Positions 17,996 through 27,064 of a stretch of 64,000 bases of DNA are shown piece by piece. The position numbers and the translations under genes are program-made. The stretch's first letter is position 1, and each line of letters starts with the position of its first letter. This DNA is from Vibrio renipiscarius. GTDB lineage: Bacteria; Pseudomonadota; Gammaproteobacteria; Enterobacterales; Vibrionaceae. The stretch lies in contig NZ_JTKH01000008.1 of the NCBI RefSeq assembly GCF_000827885.1, forward strand, positions 124,001 through 188,000. Reading direction: 5' to 3'. Below the pieces are notes generated by a model that worked only from the letters and a program-made list of their open reading frames with translations, was not told where the DNA came from and did no database searches.

Positions 17996-19558
17996 ATGAA
18001 AATGCTAACAAAAACTCGCCTTGCCCTGTCACTCAGTGCGCTACTCATGACCAGCTCTTTCTCTGCTCTCGCTGAAGTAAAAGAAATCACCTTACTGCAT
18101 ACCAATGATATCGAAAGTGTTTATGAACCAGTGGACGCCTTCTGGAACCCAGACATTACTCGTATTGGTGGTATCCCATACCTTGCGACGCTGATTCAAC
18201 AGACACGAGCGCAAGAAGGCACTAGTTTCCTATTTGATGCCGGTGATATTTTTACGGGCTCTTTATCAAAGAAAACACAAGGTAAACTGGCCTTCGATCT
18301 TTACAGCGCAATGGACTACGATGCCATAACACTGGGCAATCATGAATTTGAATACGGCTGGAAAACTCTAAAAGAAACCATGCCTCGTGCCGCTTACCCA
18401 GTGCTCAATGCCAATATCAAGTTCGAACAAAATGATGCTCCTTTTGCTCAACCTTACACGATCGTTGAACGCGATGGCGTGCGCATCGGCGTGGTCGGCG
18501 TCATGGGTATTGATGCATTCTACAACACCATGTGGAAAGGTAATCGTAAGGGTTTGACCATCGATGATCCAATTGCTGTAGCGCAATTCTGGGTTGATAA
18601 AATTCACGATGATGTCGACATGGTTGTCGTTCTGACACACCAAAACAAAACGGCACCAATGCAGACCGATAAAGAAGCCGATCCTGAAGTACAACGCGGT
18701 TTCGATGAAGACTACGCGATGGCGGGTCAGCTAAAAAATGTGGATGTTATTTTTGGTGGGCACTCTGATCATGGTCTTTGGAAGCCGGTGGTTCATCCGG
18801 AAACCGGAACCGTTGTGGGCTTAACCTTTGGCCAGGGTAAATACCTTGGGTACACCAAGTTTGAAGTGGATACTGACAAAAATGAAGTCACTTTCCTTAA
18901 CGGTAAACTGATTCCCGTTGAAGCAGACAAACTAAAGCGCGATAAAAAAACCGGCGACCTTATCGACAACGCCCGCAAGCAATACCCTGAACTGAATCAA
19001 ACCATTGCAACGATCGACGACACCGCCTTCCGTCGTTACTACCGAGAATCCAACATTGGTAACCTCGTCGCAGACATGATGCGCGATGAAGCGAAAGCCG
19101 ACATCGCCATGATGAGCTCAGGCAGTATCCGCGTAGATTTAAACCAAGGTGCCGTGACTTTGGAAAATGTGATGAACGTATTCCCATTTACCGATAAACT
19201 CGCCGTCGTGTCGATTAGTGGCCAACAAGTCAAACAGCTACTTGAATACAGCTACACCCTACCTTATGGTTTGGCTCAGTTCTCGGGCATTGAAGCCACT
19301 TACGACAGCACCAAAGCCGAAAATCAGCGCCTACTCAGCCTGACGATTAATGGCAAGCCGGTCGAAGAGACTCGCCAATACAGTGTGGCTACATACTCTT
19401 ACGCGGCAAGCGGTGGTGATGGTTATCATGTATTCGCCGAAGGAAAGCCGATCTCTCAAGGCGAGTTGGTCATGCAGGTTCTGATTGACCAATTCACACA
19501 ACGCAAAACCATCACCGTTCCTGAACTGGGACGTCAGGTGGATGTGAGCCGTCAATAA
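17996..19558 (+). CDS. Periplasmic metallophosphatase/5'-nucleotidase (UshA family)
   Basis: This is a secreted nucleotidase, likely releasing nucleosides and phosphate from nucleotides in the periplasm. From ATG 17996 the product is 520 residues with a signal peptide ending near SFSALA (about 26). The metallophosphatase domain has HTND (35-38), DAGD (81-84), GNHEF (114-118) and GGHSDHG. The C-terminal 5_nucleotid_C domain includes NIGNLVADMMRDEAKADIAMMSSG. The first motif reads HTNDIES rather than the commoner HTNDIHG. I preferred 17996 over an in-frame TTG/ATG just upstream because it starts a standard signal peptide; ATG 18002 is also possible. It is a UshA relative, but I cannot tell if it is the main UshA. 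The next gene follows by 34 bases. Confidence 0.85.
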   Translation: MKMLTKTRLALSLSALLMTSSFSALAEVKEITLLHTNDIESVYEPVDAFWNPDITRIGGIPYLATLIQQTRAQEGTSFLFDAGDIFTGSLSKKTQGKLAFDLYSAMDYDAITLGNHEFEYGWKTLKETMPRAAYPVLNANIKFEQNDAPFAQPYTIVERDGVRIGVVGVMGIDAFYNTMWKGNRKGLTIDDPIAVAQFWVDKIHDDVDMVVVLTHQNKTAPMQTDKEADPEVQRGFDEDYAMAGQLKNVDVIFGGHSDHGLWKPVVHPETGTVVGLTFGQGKYLGYTKFEVDTDKNEVTFLNGKLIPVEADKLKRDKKTGDLIDNARKQYPELNQTIATIDDTAFRRYYRESNIGNLVADMMRDEAKADIAMMSSGSIRVDLNQGAVTLENVMNVFPFTDKLAVVSISGQQVKQLLEYSYTLPYGLAQFSGIEATYDSTKAENQRLLSLTINGKPVEETRQYSVATYSYAASGGDGYHVFAEGKPISQGELVMQVLIDQFTQRKTITVPELGRQVDVSRQ

Positions 19559-19592
19559 CATTCAAAACTTTTAGTCTTAGAGAAGCTTAGCC

Positions 19593-21113
19593 GTGTCCTT
19601 TCGTCAGCAATATAACGGTTGTAAAACATTTGGTTGCGCCAACTGCGCTAACCCTGATGAAACGCTATACCGTCATTCCGATCGGCTCGGCTATCCGGCT
19701 TGGCACTGCAACTTATGCGGTGCCTATCCACCCTTACTACTGAATCCACCGATTATTGCATTAGCCACACAAACACAAAAGGCACGTCAATCCCCCTTAT
19801 TTTTGCCATCGTGCCTCTGTGCGCAACCCCAGTGGCAGCGTTATGGCCTGACAAAGTCTGCCAGTCAACGCCTACAATGCCGACACTGCCGAAAGGTCGT
19901 GACGCAGGCAAATGCGAAACAAATCGCCACAAGGCTGCAGCCTTGGTTAGATAGCCTTATCAACGGGGTCTCTCCGCACGAGCTGCAACGTCATCTTGGG
20001 TTAAGCAATAAAACGTTTAACCAGCATATTGCACAATTGGCTGAACTGCTGGAACACTACTCAAATAATATCGAACGACAGGCATCAAAACACGCCACCA
20101 GCCACACTTTGTATACGTTCAGTCACACCCAAGTTTGTCGCTCTGGGATGCGCATGCAAAACAATGAACAGTGCAGCGCTCACCTGTGGACACTGACCAC
20201 ACTTGATATGAATACCGGATATGTTTACTTAATATCGGACAACGCACTCACTGAGACAGAAGAAGAGACGGAAGAAGAGAAACAAAAGGCAACAAAGGAC
20301 TGGCAAGCGATCAGTGAATACCAACTCACGCTCAAAGAAATATCCGAGTCTGATGAAAGTGACGTACTGATCCGCGCAGAAAAAACCTACCAAAAAATCT
20401 TGGCTCGTTCGCAATTCGATCAACTGGCCTATTGCGAGGCAAAACACGCTAAGCTCAAGCTGGAAAACTCACAAAGAAATGCGTTGATACGCCCGGTTTA
20501 CGCCGCCCATGCGCACATGCAAAATCTGCGACCTTTTCTGCAGGACAACCATCAATTGAAATTGAATTGGTTTCTGGAACATGAGAGTTTTATTCGCGGA
20601 GCCGCAATTACGACCTATCACGCGTCAATCCGACAAGGCTACCTGTCACTATATTACTATCATTACTCACTCAGTATTGAACCGCAGAAGCCGCAGCAAG
20701 AAACAGAGAATGAACAGCGAACGCTGAGTTGGTGGAACGAAAAATGGCATAAACTGACGCTGAGTGACAAGCGAGGTCTACATCAAGTAGGGCTTGGTAT
20801 TCTGACGCCAAGCTCGCATATTACAGAGTCAAAGCTCCGAGAATTATTGCCACAAAAACTCAATTGGGACACCACCTTTTGGCAAGCATTTGAACAGTGG
20901 CTTCCCCCGACCTACGCTCAAAAACTCAGTCTTAAGCGCATACACCAATGGCAAGCCATCTATCGCTACTGGCACAATTATTTAAGTACGCCTCAGCCTC
21001 GTCTCAACGTACCCAATACGTGTGCATTGAATTCGATTCATCAGTTCGTTGATACGCTTAATCACGCCATGCTCAATCCACTCGAAGCCCAAAAAGCAAA
21101 ACGGGATAAATAA
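19593..21113 (+). CDS. Unrecognised protein with two zinc-ribbon motifs and helix-turn-helix
   Basis: I do not recognise this 506-residue protein as a named family. The first ribbon is built from Cys15/Cys18 and Cys39/Cys42. The second is Cys74/Cys76 with Cys96/Cys99, in a pattern (RYGLTKSASQRLQCRHCRK) like the zinc fingers of IS1-type transposase proteins. A helix-turn-helix-like segment follows (SPHELQRHLGLSNKTFNQHI, 127-146). Next is a strand ending in Asp205 (LWTLTTLDMNTGYVYLIS) that resembles the first catalytic strand of DDE transposases. An acidic stretch (ETEEETEEE) then leads to an alpha-helical half. It is long and intact, without visible terminal inverted repeats, so a host-adapted transposase-like protein is a reasonable guess but unproven. 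It lies 34 bases after the nucleotidase gene; the GTG at 19593 serves as start. Confidence 0.7.
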   Translation: MSFRQQYNGCKTFGCANCANPDETLYRHSDRLGYPAWHCNLCGAYPPLLLNPPIIALATQTQKARQSPLFLPSCLCAQPQWQRYGLTKSASQRLQCRHCRKVVTQANAKQIATRLQPWLDSLINGVSPHELQRHLGLSNKTFNQHIAQLAELLEHYSNNIERQASKHATSHTLYTFSHTQVCRSGMRMQNNEQCSAHLWTLTTLDMNTGYVYLISDNALTETEEETEEEKQKATKDWQAISEYQLTLKEISESDESDVLIRAEKTYQKILARSQFDQLAYCEAKHAKLKLENSQRNALIRPVYAAHAHMQNLRPFLQDNHQLKLNWFLEHESFIRGAAITTYHASIRQGYLSLYYYHYSLSIEPQKPQQETENEQRTLSWWNEKWHKLTLSDKRGLHQVGLGILTPSSHITESKLRELLPQKLNWDTTFWQAFEQWLPPTYAQKLSLKRIHQWQAIYRYWHNYLSTPQPRLNVPNTCALNSIHQFVDTLNHAMLNPLEAQKAKRDK

Positions 21114-21126
21114 TATTATCCCGTTT
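21099..21126 (+). terminator. Stop-codon-overlapping hairpin at the end of the zinc-ribbon gene
   Basis: AAACGGGATAA pairs perfectly with TTATCCCGTTT over 11 bp with a 6-base loop. The left arm lies in the last codons of the gene. Only TTTG follows, so it would be a weak terminator. It lies nine bases from the convergent MATE gene and, read from the other strand, could end that transcript too. Confidence 0.6.
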
Positions 21127-21134
21127 GATTGGCA

Positions 21135-22478
21135 CTAACTCGCCATCGTCATTGGCTGTGAAGGCGGAAGAATGGTTCGCTTCACATCGCGCCACAACAT
21201 CCACATCACGACGATACTCAAGGCGATGTTCGATAATGGGTAAGCAATCCAAATACCTTGAACACCCATCAATTTTGGCATGATGAACAGGAATGGTAGC
21301 TGAACAACCATATTACCCACGGTAACAAACATTGCCTTACTGCCCTTGTTGATTGATTGGTAGTAAGCGCCTGCCACCACTAAGAAACCATCCAAGAACA
21401 TCGCAAACATGTGCAAGCGTATACCAATCACCGCATTTTCCATCAGTTCAGCATCGTTCGAGTTAAAGACCGAAACAAACTCACGCGGGAAGATGTTCAA
21501 TACCGCGACAAATGCGACACCACCAAGCACCGCGGTGCCCATCGCAATCTGCAATAACTTGCGAATATTTTCTTGGTTACGCGCGCCATGGTTATAGCTC
21601 ACCAAAGGTTGCATGCCGTTCGCGACGCCTTCAACAATGAGGTAGTAGACCGTAACGATATAACCCAAAATGGCGTAGGCCCCAATTAAGATGCCGCTGC
21701 CATAGTCAGCAAACAAACTATTGTGCAATGCCACCATCATCGAGCCATAAGCGTACATAAAGAAGCTCGACATACCAATCGTGACAATACGCGGCACTTC
21801 TGCAAACTGGATACGTAAATCACTCAAACGTAAGCGCATATTGGCTTTGCTCGAGAAGAAATAGCCAACGCCCAGAATGGTGACAAGCATTTGCGACATC
21901 GCGGTTGCCGTCGCCGCACCTTGCAACTCCCAGCCTAATAACGCGATAAAAATATAATCGAGAATGATATTAGCGATCGCTCCGATCACCATCAGAATCG
22001 TTGCGAGATTTGGACTCCCATCATTACGGAGTAAGAATGGTGTCGCAATCGATCCCAGAGAGAACACACAAGCGAAGATCAAGATATGCAGGTATTGGCT
22101 ACCTAACTCTAAAATTCGACCTTGAGCACCCTGCCACAACAAGAAGGTATCGGCAAAAAAGTAAAGCACGCAGGATACAACCGGCGCAATTAACGCCAAT
22201 AATAATAGGCCGGTTGCCAGAATGCCTTTTGAGCCTTCGGTATCGCCTTCACCTTGTTTGATAGAGGCAAGCGCACCCGTACCGACACCAACCAACATCC
22301 CCATACCGAGGATTGAGCCAATCACAGGCCATGACACGTTGATCCCCGCCAACCCTTCAGCACCAACATAGCGACCGATAAAAATCCCATCAACAACCTG
22401 ATAGAGGCCGTTAACGAGCATGGCGGCAATCGTTGGAATCGCGTAACGCCAAAATTGTTTATAAATTGAATCTTGCAT
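21135..22478 (-). CDS. MATE family multidrug/Na+ (H+) antiporter
   Basis: This is an inner-membrane efflux pump of the MATE family, exporting cationic drugs or metabolites by ion antiport. The 447 residues have about 12 membrane segments. The first shows the family pattern in PTIAAMLVNGLYQVVDGIFIGRYVG, and the repeat in the second half includes the segment near PLVSYNHGARNQENIRKLL. I chose ATG 22478 (GGTGA six bases upstream) over a TTG 15 bases earlier. It lies 66 bases downstream of a marR gene. The gap contains a palindromic operator between promoter-like hexamers, so MarR control is likely. The substrate is unknown. Confidence 0.88.
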   Translation of the reverse strand: MQDSIYKQFWRYAIPTIAAMLVNGLYQVVDGIFIGRYVGAEGLAGINVSWPVIGSILGMGMLVGVGTGALASIKQGEGDTEGSKGILATGLLLLALIAPVVSCVLYFFADTFLLWQGAQGRILELGSQYLHILIFACVFSLGSIATPFLLRNDGSPNLATILMVIGAIANIILDYIFIALLGWELQGAATATAMSQMLVTILGVGYFFSSKANMRLRLSDLRIQFAEVPRIVTIGMSSFFMYAYGSMMVALHNSLFADYGSGILIGAYAILGYIVTVYYLIVEGVANGMQPLVSYNHGARNQENIRKLLQIAMGTAVLGGVAFVAVLNIFPREFVSVFNSNDAELMENAVIGIRLHMFAMFLDGFLVVAGAYYQSINKGSKAMFVTVGNMVVQLPFLFIMPKLMGVQGIWIAYPLSNIALSIVVMWMLWRDVKRTILPPSQPMTMAS

Positions 22479-22494
22479 TTTTTCACCAAGCAAA

Positions 22495-22533
22495 AAGACT
22501 GCTGATTATCATTAGTTAGCAAGGCTAACTAAT
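22495..22533 (-). promoter_or_regulatory. Operator-promoter of the MATE gene (MarR palindrome copy 1)
   Basis: The palindrome TAGTTAGC-AAG-GCTAACTA occupies 22513-22531; one extra flanking A/T pair on each side also matches. On the minus strand a TTAGTT (-35), a 16-base spacer and GATAAT (-10) can be drawn so that the palindrome lies between the two hexamers. A bound repressor would therefore block polymerase. The same 8-bp arms recur upstream of marR. Confidence 0.7.
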
Positions 22534-22544
22534 TGGGTAAATGT

Positions 22545-22958
22545 TTATTTATGAAGTGCTTTATTTAATAACTGCACTAATTGTTCAGCTTCCTGCATTG
22601 AAAGAGATTGGTTAAGATCGCTTGCGATCTGGTGATACACCACCTGCTCCAAAGACATATCCTTTACGACTTTTTCTGTTAACACCACACGTTTCGCTCT
22701 CGCGTCGACCTGACAAGCAATACCACGCACTAAGCCTTTCTTTTCCAATCGAGCAACCATATTCGACGCCGACGGTTTGGTGACGCTTAACTCCTCGGCA
22801 AGATCAGTAATACGGACCCCTTCCGGGTACTGCTGTATCACTTTCAGATAATCAAACTCGTTGAAGCTCAAATGACACAATGGATCTTCTTTGGCATAAA
22901 CACGCCAAGCCTTAGAACAAAAACGCTCTAATTCAATCAAACTCTCTTCTAAGACCAT
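22545..22958 (-). CDS. MarR family transcriptional regulator
   Basis: This is a 137-residue winged-helix regulator of the MarR/SlyA class. The recognition region is RITDLAEELSVTKPSASNMVARLEKKGLV (about 51-79), followed by a basic wing with ACQVDARAKRVVLTEK. Dimer-forming helices flank it at both ends. It is transcribed toward the MATE gene. Identical palindromes lie upstream of itself and of the MATE gene, so repression of both genes, relieved by a ligand such as a pump substrate, is the natural reading. The ligand is unknown. Confidence 0.9.
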   Translation of the reverse strand: MVLEESLIELERFCSKAWRVYAKEDPLCHLSFNEFDYLKVIQQYPEGVRITDLAEELSVTKPSASNMVARLEKKGLVRGIACQVDARAKRVVLTEKVVKDMSLEQVVYHQIASDLNQSLSMQEAEQLVQLLNKALHK

Positions 22959-22970
22959 CTTGATTCCACT

Positions 22971-23016
22971 TAGTTAGCCAGGCTAACTATTCTAACCCTT
23001 TTCTCATTTTGGGCAA
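22971..23016 (-). promoter_or_regulatory. marR promoter with MarR palindrome copy 2
   Basis: The palindrome TAGTTAGC-CAG-GCTAACTA is at 22971-22989, ending 13 bases before the marR ATG. On the minus strand TTGCCC (-35), a 16-base spacer and TAGAAT (-10) end at the edge of the palindrome, so the repressor would cover the start site. It matches copy 1 in both arms; only the central triplet differs. Confidence 0.75.
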
Positions 23017-23043
23017 TAAAAAACCGCCTAGGTAGGCGGTTAA
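23016..23043 (-). terminator. nlpI terminator
   Basis: On the minus strand AACCGCCTA pairs with TAGGCGGTT, followed by TTTTATT, about 22 bases past the nlpI stop. The marR promoter begins immediately after it. Confidence 0.9.
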
Positions 23044-23064
23044 TTTAAAACGGGTTCAGTATGA

Positions 23065-23973
23065 TTATGGCTGAGTCGGCGCATCCAGTTTCGCTTTCGC
23101 AATCTGATCGGCTTTAATCTGTGTAAAGATTCGCTTCAACTCTAAGAAAGAATATCGGTGCTCAACATACTCATAAACATTAAATGAGATCGCCAATTTG
23201 TACATTGAAATGGCACTCACGAGATTGCCTTCGTGCTGGTAACGTTTACCCAGATAAAAATACGCTTCTGTTAAGCGCTGTGCCAAAACCGTATTGTCTC
23301 GTGTTCCCGCAATAATGGCCTTAAAGGCTTGTTCATCACTCACTTCGCCCAAAGAAATCGCCACCAAAACCCATCCCCATTGATTGTCACGCTGCTGATA
23401 CATACTGAGCAGATCTTGACGTGCGGTTAATGGATCTTTTTCTAGTTTGATGAGGTAAGCCCATAATGCACGAAACGGGTCGCTAGGATCGTCTGCAAGG
23501 TGGGAGTCGATGTCTTCAATCGCAAGATCGATACGGTCGCCATAATACAAGGCAATGGCGCGATTGCGTACCGCAAAAGAATTGTCTGGGTTCAGATCTA
23601 ATGTCGAATCAAATGCTTCATACGCAGCATCAAATTCGCCGACTTGCGTGTAGTACACCCCAAGCGCATTGAATAAATCCGATTGTGAAGGATTCAGTTG
23701 TAAAGATTGGCTGTAGTCTAAACGCGCGAGATCTCGTAAACCGACACTATCGTAGTAATTGCCGCGCTCAAAGAGCATTTTTGCTCGCAATTCATCGGAT
23801 AAATCAGGGCGTGTCAGTAACTGTGATAAACGAGCAATTTGCACTTCTTGCTGCATGCTTGCTTGCAAAGGTACTGCCATCGGTGGGTAAAGCCACTGCT
23901 GGTTGGACGTTGAGGCACAACCTGTGGTAACCAAAATGCTTAATCCAAGCGCTACGGTTTGAAACCATTTCAC
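23065..23973 (-). CDS. nlpI: Lipoprotein NlpI (TPR protein)
   Basis: NlpI is an outer-membrane lipoprotein, in E. coli an adaptor for the Prc protease and peptidoglycan hydrolases. The 302-residue product has a lipobox with Cys19 (LVTTGC). Tetratricopeptide repeats follow, for example LARLDYSQSLQLNPSQSDLFNALGVYY and DAAYEAFDSTLDLNPDNSFAVRNRAI. Size matches E. coli NlpI (294). Its position downstream of pnp is the conserved one, although a terminator intervenes at 24053-24084. Confidence 0.95.
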   Translation of the reverse strand: MKWFQTVALGLSILVTTGCASTSNQQWLYPPMAVPLQASMQQEVQIARLSQLLTRPDLSDELRAKMLFERGNYYDSVGLRDLARLDYSQSLQLNPSQSDLFNALGVYYTQVGEFDAAYEAFDSTLDLNPDNSFAVRNRAIALYYGDRIDLAIEDIDSHLADDPSDPFRALWAYLIKLEKDPLTARQDLLSMYQQRDNQWGWVLVAISLGEVSDEQAFKAIIAGTRDNTVLAQRLTEAYFYLGKRYQHEGNLVSAISMYKLAISFNVYEYVEHRYSFLELKRIFTQIKADQIAKAKLDAPTQP

Positions 23974-24052
23974 GAATATATACTCCTGTTACCAACCTAT
24001 GCTGTATACCTTAATCGCCGAGGTGCTTCATTCAATTGGCTTTTACTGCATA

Positions 24053-24084
24053 TAAAAAAGGGGGACTGACGTCCCCCCTTTATA
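24053..24084 (-). terminator. pnp terminator
   Basis: On the minus strand GGGGGAC-GTCA-GTCCCCC is followed by TTTTTTAT, 36 bases after the pnp stop and 80 bases before nlpI. Confidence 0.88.
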
Positions 24085-24119
24085 ACATGCTTTTAGCTTA
24101 ATAAGCTAACTCGATGCGA

Positions 24120-26255
24120 TTACTCAGCGTCAGCCGCTGGATTCGCTTCAGCCGCAGCTTCTGCTGGCTGTTCTACTGCTTCTTTCATGCTTAGACGTAC
24201 ACGGCCTTGGCGGTCGATTTCAAGTACTTTAACTTGAACTTCTTGGCCTTCAGCTAGGTAGTCAGACACTTTCTCAACGCGCTTGTCAGCGATTTGAGAG
24301 ATGTGTACTAGACCATCTTTACCTGGAAGAATTGTTACGAACGCACCGAAGTCCGCTAGACGAGCAACTTTACCAGTGTAGATACGACCTACTTCAACTT
24401 CAGCAGTGATCTCTTCGATACGACGAATTGCTTCTTTCGCTGCAGCGCCTTCAGTTGCTGCAATCTTGATAGTGCCGTCGTCTTCGATTTCGATCGTAGT
24501 ACCTGTCTCTTCAGTTAGAGCACGGATAACTGCGCCGCCTTTACCGATAACATCTTTGATCTTCTCAGAGCTGATCTTCATCATGTAAATACGTGGAGCG
24601 AATTCAGAGATCTCTTCACGAGCACCAGAGATAGCTTCATCCATTACAGAAAGGATGTGCTTACGTGCACCTTGCGCTTGGTTAAGAGCAATTTGCATGA
24701 TCTCTTTAGTGATACCTTCGATCTTGATGTCCATTTGAAGTGCAGTGATACCAGCGTTAGTACCTGCTACTTTAAAGTCCATGTCACCTAGGTGATCTTC
24801 ATCGCCAAGGATGTCAGAAAGAACAACGAAGTCATCGCCTTCTTTAACAAGACCCATTGCGATACCCGCAACAGAAGCTTTGATTGGCACACCAGCATCC
24901 ATAAGTGCTAGAGAAGTACCACATACAGAAGCCATTGAAGATGAACCGTTAGATTCAGTGATTTCTGATACAACACGGATGGTGTATGGGAATTCTTCAA
25001 CAGAAGGCATTACTGCAGCAATACCGCGCTTAGCCAGTTTACCGTGGCCGATTTCACGACGCTTAGGAGAACCTACAAAACCCGTTTCGCCTACACAGTA
25101 TGGAGGGAAGTTGTAGTGTAGTAGGAAGTGATCTTTACGCTCACCCGTTAGTTCGTCGATGATTTGCGCGTCACGTTGCGTACCTAGAGTCGCAGTAACG
25201 ATCGCTTGCGTTTCGCCACGAGTAAATAGTGAAGAACCGTGAGTACGTGGAAGTACACCAGTACGTACGTCTAGCGCACGAACCATGTCTTTTTCACGAC
25301 CATCGATACGTGGGTGGCCAGCGATGATACGGCTACGTACTACTTTCTTCTCTAGAGAACCAAGCATGCCACGGATTTCGCGCTCAGCTAGGTTTTCGTC
25401 TTGTGCTAGAAGTGCAGCAACAACATCGTTCTTGATTGCGCCAACTTGCTCGTAACGAGCCATTTTCTCAGTGATTTGGTATGCATCAGCAAGACGAGTC
25501 TCAGCCAGATCAGCCACTAGAGCTTTAAGCTCAGTGTTTACTGCTGGTGCTTCCCAGTTCCATGCTGGAGTTGCAACTTCAGCTGCGAACTCGTTGATTG
25601 CATTGATAACAACTTGTTGTTGATCGTGACCAAATACCACTGCAGAAAGCATTTCTTCTTCAGTTAGGTTGTCAGCTTCTGATTCAACCATTAGTACTGC
25701 GTTTTCAGTACCAGAAACCACTAGATCCAGTTTAGATGTAGCAAGTTCAGTCATGCTTGGGTTAAGCACTAGTTGACCATCGATGTGACCAACACGCGCT
25801 GCACCGATAGGACCATTGAATGGTAGACCAGAGATAGCAAGTGCTGCAGAAGTACCGATCATTGTTACCATGTCAGGTTGAACGTTAGGGTTCACAGACA
25901 TAACAGTAGCGATGATTTGCACTTCGTTTTTGAATGCAGATGGGAATAGTGGGCGAATCGGACGGTCGATTAGACGAGCAGTCAGAGTTTCACCTTCAGA
26001 AGGACGACCTTCACGCTTGAAGAAACCACCAGGGATTTTACCTGCAGCGTAAGTACGCTCTTGGTAGTTTACTGTTAGCGGGAAGAAGTCTTGACCTTCA
26101 ACGGCTTCTTTCTTACCAACTACTGATACGAATACCGTAGTATCGTCCATAGTTACCATAACAGCAGCAGTAGCTTGACGAGCGATAACGCCAGTTTCTA
26201 GAGTAACCGTGTGGTTACCGTACTGGAACGTTTTAACAACTGGTTTTTCGAACAT
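24120..26255 (-). CDS. pnp: Polynucleotide phosphorylase
   Basis: PNPase degrades RNA 3' to 5' by phosphorolysis and forms part of the degradosome. The 711 residues hold two RNase PH domains, the second with [16 protein letters not shown] and the active-site region [22 protein letters not shown] domain ([21 protein letters not shown]) and an S1 domain ([32 protein letters not shown]) follow. An Ala/Glu-rich tail is typical. The 300-base leader contains a long hairpin of the kind cleaved by RNase III in the E. coli autocontrol loop. Confidence 0.98.
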   Translation of the reverse strand: MFEKPVVKTFQYGNHTVTLETGVIARQATAAVMVTMDDTTVFVSVVGKKEAVEGQDFFPLTVNYQERTYAAGKIPGGFFKREGRPSEGETLTARLIDRPIRPLFPSAFKNEVQIIATVMSVNPNVQPDMVTMIGTSAALAISGLPFNGPIGAARVGHIDGQLVLNPSMTELATSKLDLVVSGTENAVLMVESEADNLTEEEMLSAVVFGHDQQQVVINAINEFAAEVATPAWNWEAPAVNTELKALVADLAETRLADAYQITEKMARYEQVGAIKNDVVAALLAQDENLAEREIRGMLGSLEKKVVRSRIIAGHPRIDGREKDMVRALDVRTGVLPRTHGSSLFTRGETQAIVTATLGTQRDAQIIDELTGERKDHFLLHYNFPPYCVGETGFVGSPKRREIGHGKLAKRGIAAVMPSVEEFPYTIRVVSEITESNGSSSMASVCGTSLALMDAGVPIKASVAGIAMGLVKEGDDFVVLSDILGDEDHLGDMDFKVAGTNAGITALQMDIKIEGITKEIMQIALNQAQGARKHILSVMDEAISGAREEISEFAPRIYMMKISSEKIKDVIGKGGAVIRALTEETGTTIEIEDDGTIKIAATEGAAAKEAIRRIEEITAEVEVGRIYTGKVARLADFGAFVTILPGKDGLVHISQIADKRVEKVSDYLAEGQEVQVKVLEIDRQGRVRLSMKEAVEQPAEAAAEANPAADAE

Positions 26256-26506
26256 TGTTATTCCTTGTACCGAGTATAAATACCCAGACTAAGTTAAGAA
26301 AATACCCAAAACATTACGAATCGCGACTAGTCAAAAGACACTGTGACTTTTACTCAATGGCTTTTGAATAGTCGCGACCTGTTGGCCGACATCGGTGACT
26401 GTAATGCGATGAGTCATTGTGATTTTTGCGGACATCAACAGCAACAACTGTTTCAGCCGGACAGTAGTATAAACTACTTGAAGGTAATTGGGGGATTTTA
26501 GGCAAT
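26256..26506 (-). promoter_or_regulatory. pnp leader with a long RNase III-type hairpin
   Basis: Within this gene-free stretch TCGCGACTAGTCAAAAG (26321-26337) pairs with CTTTTGAATAGTCGCGA (26361-26377): 17 bp with one mismatch and a 23-base loop. In E. coli the pnp leader stem is cut by RNase III, and PNPase then destabilises its own mRNA. A minus-strand TATACT at about 26466-26471 is a possible -10 for an internal pnp promoter between the rpsO terminator and this stem, but I find no good -35. Confidence 0.75.
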
Positions 26507-26533
26507 AAAAAAAGGGGCATAAGCCCCTTTTTT
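26507..26533 (-). terminator. rpsO terminator
   Basis: On the minus strand AAAAAAGGGGC-TTAT-GCCCCTTTTTT ends in a T-run, 25 bases after rpsO. It separates rpsO from pnp and is probably leaky, as in E. coli. Confidence 0.9.
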
Positions 26534-26558
26534 ACAAACTGTTCTATGCAGCCGCTAA

Positions 26559-26828
26559 TTAGCGACGTAGACCTAGACGTTTGATTAGATCTTGGTAACG
26601 AGCAAGGTTTTTACCTTTCAAGTAGTCAAGAAGCTTACGACGGCTAGAAACCATACGTAGTAGACCACGACGGCTGTGGTGGTCGTGTTTGTGCGCTTTG
26701 AAGTGACCTTGAAGGTGGTTGATAGAAGCAGTAAGTAGTGCTACTTGTACTTCTGGTGAACCAGTGTCGTTTTCACATTGCGCGTATTCTGCAACGATTG
26801 CTGCTTTAGTTTCTGCATTCAGAGACAT
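26559..26828 (-). CDS. rpsO: 30S ribosomal protein S15
   Basis: S15 binds 16S rRNA early in 30S assembly. The 89-residue protein is collinear with family members, including [14 protein letters not shown] (about 20-33), the rRNA-contact stretch [20 protein letters not shown] and the ending KRLGLRR. It is the first gene of the rpsO-pnp-nlpI cluster. An AGGAG ribosome site stands just upstream of the ATG. Confidence 0.99.
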   Translation of the reverse strand: MSLNAETKAAIVAEYAQCENDTGSPEVQVALLTASINHLQGHFKAHKHDHHSRRGLLRMVSSRRKLLDYLKGKNLARYQDLIKRLGLRR

Positions 26829-27064
26829 AATGCTCTCCTAATAAGAGTAGGTTTATATTTTGTAGCAGCCAATCTCTGATTCAGCCGCTACGCGAAGCGC
26901 GGATTATAGGTGAATCACCCTCTCATCGCAATAGCAATCTTATGACTCAACTTATCGGTTTTGAGTACATTCTCGTACTCGTCAAACTCGATAATGAGTT
27001 CAGGCCAGCAAAGCTTCATGATAAACTTTGGCCACTTTAATTTATTACCTAGGTTTAGCCCATT

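Noticed and set aside
22513-22531. Palindrome after marR as an intrinsic terminator
   Set aside because: There is no T-run after the stem and an identical palindrome overlaps the marR promoter, so an operator fits better.
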